A DNA stretch of 53,424 bases from Pseudomonadota bacterium (GTDB lineage Bacteria > Myxococcota_A > UBA9042 > GCA-2863065), in the NCBI GenBank assembly GCA_005776585.1, contig SXOX01000045.1, forward strand, positions 1-53,424, read 5' to 3'. Below, piece by piece: positions 49,902-53,424 of the stretch. How positions within the stretch are numbered: the first letter of the stretch is position 1; every line of letters starts with the position of its first letter. The position numbers were made by a program, and so were the translations under genes. The notes under the pieces are model-generated. The model was not told the DNA's origin. It searched no databases and saw only the letters and a list, made by a program, of their open reading frames with translations.

Positions 49902-50766
49902 GCTTGAGCGGACAGTGGTCCGAGAGCACACGCTTGTGGGGTGCGTCCGCCGGGTCGAACGTCATCACATCGAAGGACTCGGGCCGAAACCACCGCCTCG
50001 CCCGCTTGTCCAGCACGATGTGGTCGATGAACTCCGGGTACTTGGCGTTCCAGCAGGGCGACGTTCGGCCCGCGCCCGCGTCGGTCAGGTCCGCGTTCGG
50101 GGGGTCGCTGTCGTCGATCTCGGGCCAGAACGTGTCGGTCCGACCGAAGCGCCGGTTGAAGTCCCCGAGCACGGCGAAGGGCACGTCCTCGCGCGCACGG
50201 GCGTCGATCCAGTCCTCCAGCGGCCCAAGCTGTTGGCGGAGCCGCGAGCAGGCCTTGTTCGGGCGGTCCAACGGGTCATCGAAGCAGCCCGACTTGAGGT
50301 GCACCGACAAGAGCCGCAGCCGCTGCCCGCAGGCGGTGACCGTGATGTCGGCGCCCGTGCGGAGGCCGCCCACATCGAGCGACTCGACGTCCGGGTTGGC
50401 CGTGAACGGCACCGCGCGCCGCACCGCGAAACCCGCGCGCTGGGGGCTCTTCTGGCGCGTCGTGTGAATGCGCCACTCCTTCGGGTCGAACACGCGCTCG
50501 GCCGCCTCGGGACCGTCGACCTCTTGAAACGCGATGACCTCCGCATTGAGCCGACCCGCGTAGCGACCGAGACGCCGGTAGTCCTCGTCGGCGCGCTTGA
50601 CGATCCCATGGTCGGAGCGCCTGTTGAGCCACTCGAGGTTCCACGTGGCCACCTGAATCGCCTTGGAGGCCGGGCAGTAGGCCGCAGGGGGCGCCGGCTC
50701 GGGAGGCTTGGCCTTGCAGCCGACGGACACCGTCAGCGCGAGCGCCATCGTCGCCGCGCGAATCAC
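49870..50766 (-). CDS. Lipoprotein endonuclease/exonuclease/phosphatase family protein
   Basis: This 298-residue protein has a GTG start (MIRAATMALALTVSVGC) giving a lipobox at Cys17, then an EEP fold: IQVATWNLEWLN (Asn), EVIAFQEVDGPEAAERVF (catalytic Glu), RLLSVHLKSGCFDD, PFAVLGDFNRRFG (Asp/Asn pair), and VLSDHCPLKL (final Asp-His). Core residues are complete. Family members hydrolyse nucleic-acid or phospholipid phosphodiesters or phosphatidylinositol phosphates; as a lipoprotein it acts outside the cytoplasm, so an extracellular nuclease or sphingomyelinase-like role is plausible. The GTG overlaps the stop of the upstream gene (GTGA). Three Cys in the FDDPLDRPNKAC region probably form disulfides. 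Confidence 0.88.
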   Translation of the reverse strand: MIRAATMALALTVSVGCKAKPPEPAPPAAYCPASKAIQVATWNLEWLNRRSDHGIVKRADEDYRRLGRYAGRLNAEVIAFQEVDGPEAAERVFDPKEWRIHTTRQKSPQRAGFAVRRAVPFTANPDVESLDVGGLRTGADITVTACGQRLRLLSVHLKSGCFDDPLDRPNKACSRLRQQLGPLEDWIDARAREDVPFAVLGDFNRRFGRTDTFWPEIDDSDPPNADLTDAGAGRTSPCWNAKYPEFIDHIVLDKRARRWFRPESFDVMTFDPADAPHKRVLSDHCPLKLTLELERGAP

Positions 50767-51254
50767 GGTCGGGGCGGCTCGCCAGCACAGTGCGCCAGGC
50801 CCAGGTCGCGGCACAGCGATTGAAGCGCGGCCTTGCCGTCCTTGGACAGCGACGTCTTGGACGGATCCTTGCCCTGAGCGGGGACGTCGGGCTCGCCGCG
50901 GACGGCGTCGCACATGAAACAGACGGCCGCCTGTCCGACGACCTGACCGTGGGCGTCGTAGTAGACGAAGGCGTGGTGCGGGATGAAGCACTTCGACTCC
51001 GGCTCGCCGAACGACGTCGGCGCGTTCAGCGTGGACTGGAGCGTCGCCGCCTGCGACGGCGTGAGGACCCGGCCGGGACCCCGTACGGACTTGCAGAGCG
51101 TCCCCTTGGCGTCGACGGCCACGAGGCACGGCGGTGGGCCCGTGACGTCCTCGTTCATGACGAACGCGCGCACCGCGGAGAAGGGCTTGCCGGGGAAGGC
51201 GTCCTTCGGTGGCGCGGAGGCGAGGGCAAGCAGGGTAGCGATGAGGGCGTACAT
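50763..51254 (-). CDS. Small secreted protein, cysteine-containing, unknown function
   Basis: This 163-residue protein has a signal peptide (MYALIATLLALASA) and a mature part with PFSAVRAFVMNED, CLVAVDAKGTLCKSV, LTPSQAATLQSTLN, KCFIPHHAFVYYDAHGQVVGQAAVCFMCD and a final LCRDLGLAHC. The arrangement PHHAFVYYD...VCFMC with a helical LTPSQ segment is shared with other short secreted proteins whose role is unknown; the His-His and Cys-x2-Cys pair could bind metal. TACACT lies seven bases before the ATG at 51254, which favours it over the in-frame start at 51296. It is coupled by GTGA overlap to the EEP lipoprotein gene downstream. Confidence 0.75.
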   Translation of the reverse strand: MYALIATLLALASAPPKDAFPGKPFSAVRAFVMNEDVTGPPPCLVAVDAKGTLCKSVRGPGRVLTPSQAATLQSTLNAPTSFGEPESKCFIPHHAFVYYDAHGQVVGQAAVCFMCDAVRGEPDVPAQGKDPSKTSLSKDGKAALQSLCRDLGLAHCAGEPPRP

Positions 51255-51261
51255 GCCCCGC

Positions 51262-51290
51262 AGTGTACGCCTCGCGGGGCCGGGTCTCCA
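51262..51290 (-). promoter_or_regulatory. Leaderless-type promoter of the small secreted protein
   Basis: On the minus strand TGGAGA (51290-51285), 17 nt, TACACT (51267-51262), then seven bases to the ATG at 51254. Confidence 0.4.
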
Positions 51291-51355
51291 GTGCACCTGC
51301 CGCAGCGTTGCACGATCAGCCCGGGGGCGGCGATTCTGCTACTCTCGCCCCTGCC

Positions 51356-52543
51356 ATGTCCGAGCTCCCACAGCGCCTCGCCAACGCGGTCTCGGACCCG
51401 ATGGCCTTCGCGGTCCCGGTCGCGCCGCGGACGCTCGCGCTCACCGACGACGCTCAGGGACGAGTCGCGGTCACGCGTGACGCCTCGGGCGTGACCACAT
51501 TGCCCCTGGTTGCGGCGCCGGTGGGCGACCGGGTCGTGCACGAGACCCCCGCCGGTTTCGAGCGGCGCTTTCGTACGTCGGTGGTTCAGGGCGCGTCGCC
51601 GGCCGCTTCGAGCGCATGGGCCGAACCGCGCGCCCTAGTCGACGCATGGAGCGCCGGAGCCGAGCTGTTGGACCCCGCGACTCTCGCCGTGCTCGCTCCG
51701 GGGCGAGCTCCGGCCGGCTCCGAGGCGCTCTCGTCGGCCGCATGGGTCACGCCCTTGCGCACCGCGACCTTGCCGCCAGCGACGCACACCAACGCCGTCG
51801 TGATCCACGGCGATGACGGCGAGCGATGGCTGGTCGACCCCGGCGCCGACGACGCGCTCGAGCTCTCGCGGGTTGCAACGGTGGCCCGTGGCGTCAGCGC
51901 GATCCTGCTCACGCACCACCATCGGGACCACACGACGGGCGCCGCGCGCCTAGCCGACCGCCTCGGTGTGCCCATCCTGGCGCATCCATGGACGGCGGCG
52001 CGTCTGTCGGATGTGCCGGTCGCCCGCACGCTGGGTGAGGGCGATGCCGGTCCCGCGGGTTGGTCGCTGCTGCACACGCCGGGGCACGCTCCGGGACACC
52101 TGTGTGCATGGCACGCCGCGCGGCGCGTCTTGGTCGCGGGAGACATGATTGCGAGTGTGGGCACGATCGTCATCGACCCTCCGGATGGTGCGATGGGGCC
52201 CTACCTGTCGAGCCTCGCACGTCTCGCGGGGCTACAGCCGCGCGTCGTCGTTCCTGCGCACGGCGCTCCAATCGTCGGCGGAGCCGAGCGGCTCCGAGCC
52301 ACGATCGCCCATCGCCTCTGGCGTGAGGCCCGGATCCTGGAGGCGCTCTCCCACGAGCCGACGTCGCTGGCGCAGCTCGTGACGCGGGCTTACAGCGATG
52401 TCGCGCCGTCGGTGCATTGGCTGGCGGAGCGCCAAGCGCTTGCGCACCTCCGCAAGCTCGTCGACGACGCGCGCGCCGCCGAGCACGAGGGGCGGTGGTC
52501 GGTGAGGACGGACGCTACGGCGCACCCAGCCGCGGCGGATTGA
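51356..52543 (+). CDS. MBL-fold hydrolase (LACTB2-like)
   Basis: This 395-residue protein has an N-terminal region of about 130 residues with no recognised domain (ERRFRTSVV and an Ala/Pro-rich stretch) followed by a metallo-beta-lactamase fold: NAVVIHGDDGERWLVDPGA, the metal motif LTHHHRDHTTGA, HTPGHAPGHLCAW, VLVAGDMIAS and VPAHGAPI. The C-terminal helices (REARILEALSHEPTSLAQLVTRAYSDV) form the winged-helix-like end of the LACTB2 group. Family members are RNases or thioester/ester hydrolases. TACTCT with an extended TGC lies 10 bases before the ATG. The 3' end overlaps the convergent gene by 29 bases. Confidence 0.88.
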   Translation: MSELPQRLANAVSDPMAFAVPVAPRTLALTDDAQGRVAVTRDASGVTTLPLVAAPVGDRVVHETPAGFERRFRTSVVQGASPAASSAWAEPRALVDAWSAGAELLDPATLAVLAPGRAPAGSEALSSAAWVTPLRTATLPPATHTNAVVIHGDDGERWLVDPGADDALELSRVATVARGVSAILLTHHHRDHTTGAARLADRLGVPILAHPWTAARLSDVPVARTLGEGDAGPAGWSLLHTPGHAPGHLCAWHAARRVLVAGDMIASVGTIVIDPPDGAMGPYLSSLARLAGLQPRVVVPAHGAPIVGGAERLRATIAHRLWREARILEALSHEPTSLAQLVTRAYSDVAPSVHWLAERQALAHLRKLVDDARAAEHEGRWSVRTDATAHPAAAD

Positions 52544-53423
52544 CGGTCACCGTCGTCGGTCGACCCGACTCGGCGGTAACGTTGCGCACGACGTCCTCAT
52601 AGCTCGCGCCGTGAACGTGGATCGGGATGGTCTCCTTGGGTCGGCGCATCTTGATCTCGACGGCCTGCCCCGGGCGCGTGCGCCGGCCGCCAACCTCGAT
52701 GAGCGCGTCCGACGGCGCCTCGACCGTGACGAGCGCGGGCTTGAACCCGACCTCGTAGACCAGCTCCGACGGCGGCGGCGCCGCGGGGTCGATGGTCAGG
52801 CGATAGGTGCGATCCTCGCAGTAGTCGCAGCTCGGATGGTGAATCCGAACGCTGTAAGTGCCCTTCTGACGGGTCAGCTTCGGCGTGCGACCGTCGCTGA
52901 ACGTCTGCCCGTCGAAGTGAATCTCCGCGGCCGGCGGGTTGGCCCGAATGGAGAACGTCACGCCGCTCGCCACCGCCTTCGTCCCGTCTCCGGCGGGGCG
53001 CGTCGGCACCAGGGTCACGTCCTTCTTGCCAGGGACTGCCGGCCGCACTGGAACCGAGTCGAGCGCGGCGACCGGCCGTGGAGGAGCCTCAGTGGTGATG
53101 CTCCGGCGGTCCTGGCGCTCGCCCATGACCGTGGAACGTCGCAGGGCGGCCCAGACCGTCGATGGGATCTCCGGACTCGTCGGCGCGGTCGCGACCGGAA
53201 CGACGGGTGCGGGTGCGGGAGCCACCGCGATCGGGGTCGCGGCGGGTACGGACTCGACGACCGCCGGCTCCGGGCCGTCCTCCGGCTCGGTCGTGGCCGT
53301 GCGCCAAGGTCGCGTCGCGGTCAGGACGCCGCCAATGGCACCGACGGCGGCGGCGGCCATCAGAAGACGCCGCACGGCCGTCTGTCGCGAGCGCGCGGTC
53401 GTCAGGCGCTGCACTTGGGTCAT
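52515..53423 (-). CDS. PEGA-type domain protein, possibly the end of a Ser/Thr kinase (partial)
   Basis: The visible 302 residues start at an ATG one base from the window edge, so the true N-terminus may lie outside. After a basic stretch is one membrane helix (RRLLMAAAAVGAIGGVL), a Pro/Ala/Val-rich linker, and from about residue 155 two beta domains of PEGA type: FSIRANPPAAEIHFDGQTFSDGRTP with CDYCEDRTYRL, and VTVEAPSDALIEVGGRRTRPG. PEGA domains follow membrane helices in many myxobacterial Ser/Thr kinases, where they sit outside the cytoplasm. I cannot see a kinase. CDYC might form a disulfide. Confidence 0.7.
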   Translation of the reverse strand: MTQVQRLTTARSRQTAVRRLLMAAAAVGAIGGVLTATRPWRTATTEPEDGPEPAVVESVPAATPIAVAPAPAPVVPVATAPTSPEIPSTVWAALRRSTVMGERQDRRSITTEAPPRPVAALDSVPVRPAVPGKKDVTLVPTRPAGDGTKAVASGVTFSIRANPPAAEIHFDGQTFSDGRTPKLTRQKGTYSVRIHHPSCDYCEDRTYRLTIDPAAPPPSELVYEVGFKPALVTVEAPSDALIEVGGRRTRPGQAVEIKMRRPKETIPIHVHGASYEDVVRNVTAESGRPTTVTVNPPRLGAP

Positions 53424-53424
53424 C

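Noticed and set aside
1..53424. tRNA or rRNA genes
   Set aside because: I saw no cloverleaf-like GTTCRA loops with matching acceptor stems or conserved rRNA segments while reading; nothing could be supported.

Overview
This window is high-GC, gene-dense DNA with almost no spacing between genes. The organism is most likely a Myxococcota (myxobacterial-type deltaproteobacterial) chromosome. Reasons: about a dozen predicted lipoproteins carry long Ser/Thr/Ala/Asp linkers after the lipobox; several proteins are cysteine-rich with repeated DGDPC- or DDDCDG-type motifs; two proteins end in a Cys-containing, transmembrane and Arg-rich MYXO-CTERM-like tail; and IgGFc-binding, CARDB and MopE-type repeats occur together. 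The assignment is inference from gene content, not from a marker gene.

Layout. 1-772: a decayed transposase remnant and empty DNA. 773-4059: a tiny symmetric six-cysteine secreted protein, a lipoprotein lipase on the minus strand, and an operon of a barrel-like secreted protein, a RimK-associated zinc protease and RimK. 4063-11975: lipoproteins, a deoxyribose-phosphate aldolase with an unusual cysteine-bearing N-terminus, a small [2Fe-2S] ferredoxin, a four-module cysteine-rich lipoprotein, an Uma2-type nuclease and a small MYXO-CTERM-like protein. 11976-19935 (minus): a lipoprotein GH1 glycosidase, then a five-gene export operon (ABC ATPase, two FtsX-type permeases, LolA-like periplasmic protein, outer-membrane barrel). 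20004-25246: receiver-EAL protein, MlaD-like protein, vapBC, a 181-nt imperfect palindrome and an OPT transporter.

25329-41464: a PI-PLC-like lipoprotein on the plus strand, then a long minus-strand run of surface proteins (IgGFc-binding, ASH/Hydin-like, lipoprotein hydrolase, 1354-residue CARDB/MopE protein) with a BrkB/YihY membrane protein and a BKACE enzyme among them. 41560-45193: a three-module DUF4384-like lipoprotein, a decayed Rpn-type nuclease remnant, and an AsmA-like protein. 45203-49901: an uncharacterised operon (alpha/alpha-toroid protein, NodU/CmcH carbamoyltransferase, radical SAM protein) divergent from gshB. 49870-53424: an EEP-family lipoprotein, a small secreted protein, an MBL-fold hydrolase and a PEGA-type protein cut by or starting at the window edge.

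A recurrent regulatory pattern links the window. At many genes a sigma70-like -35/-10 pair lies so close to the start codon (-10 ends 6-10 nt upstream) that the transcript would be leaderless. This pattern chooses between alternative starts at several genes and shows one divergent pair whose promoters lie inside each other's reading frames. The most promising undescribed systems are the toroid/carbamoyltransferase/radical SAM operon and the ABC-LolA-barrel export operon.
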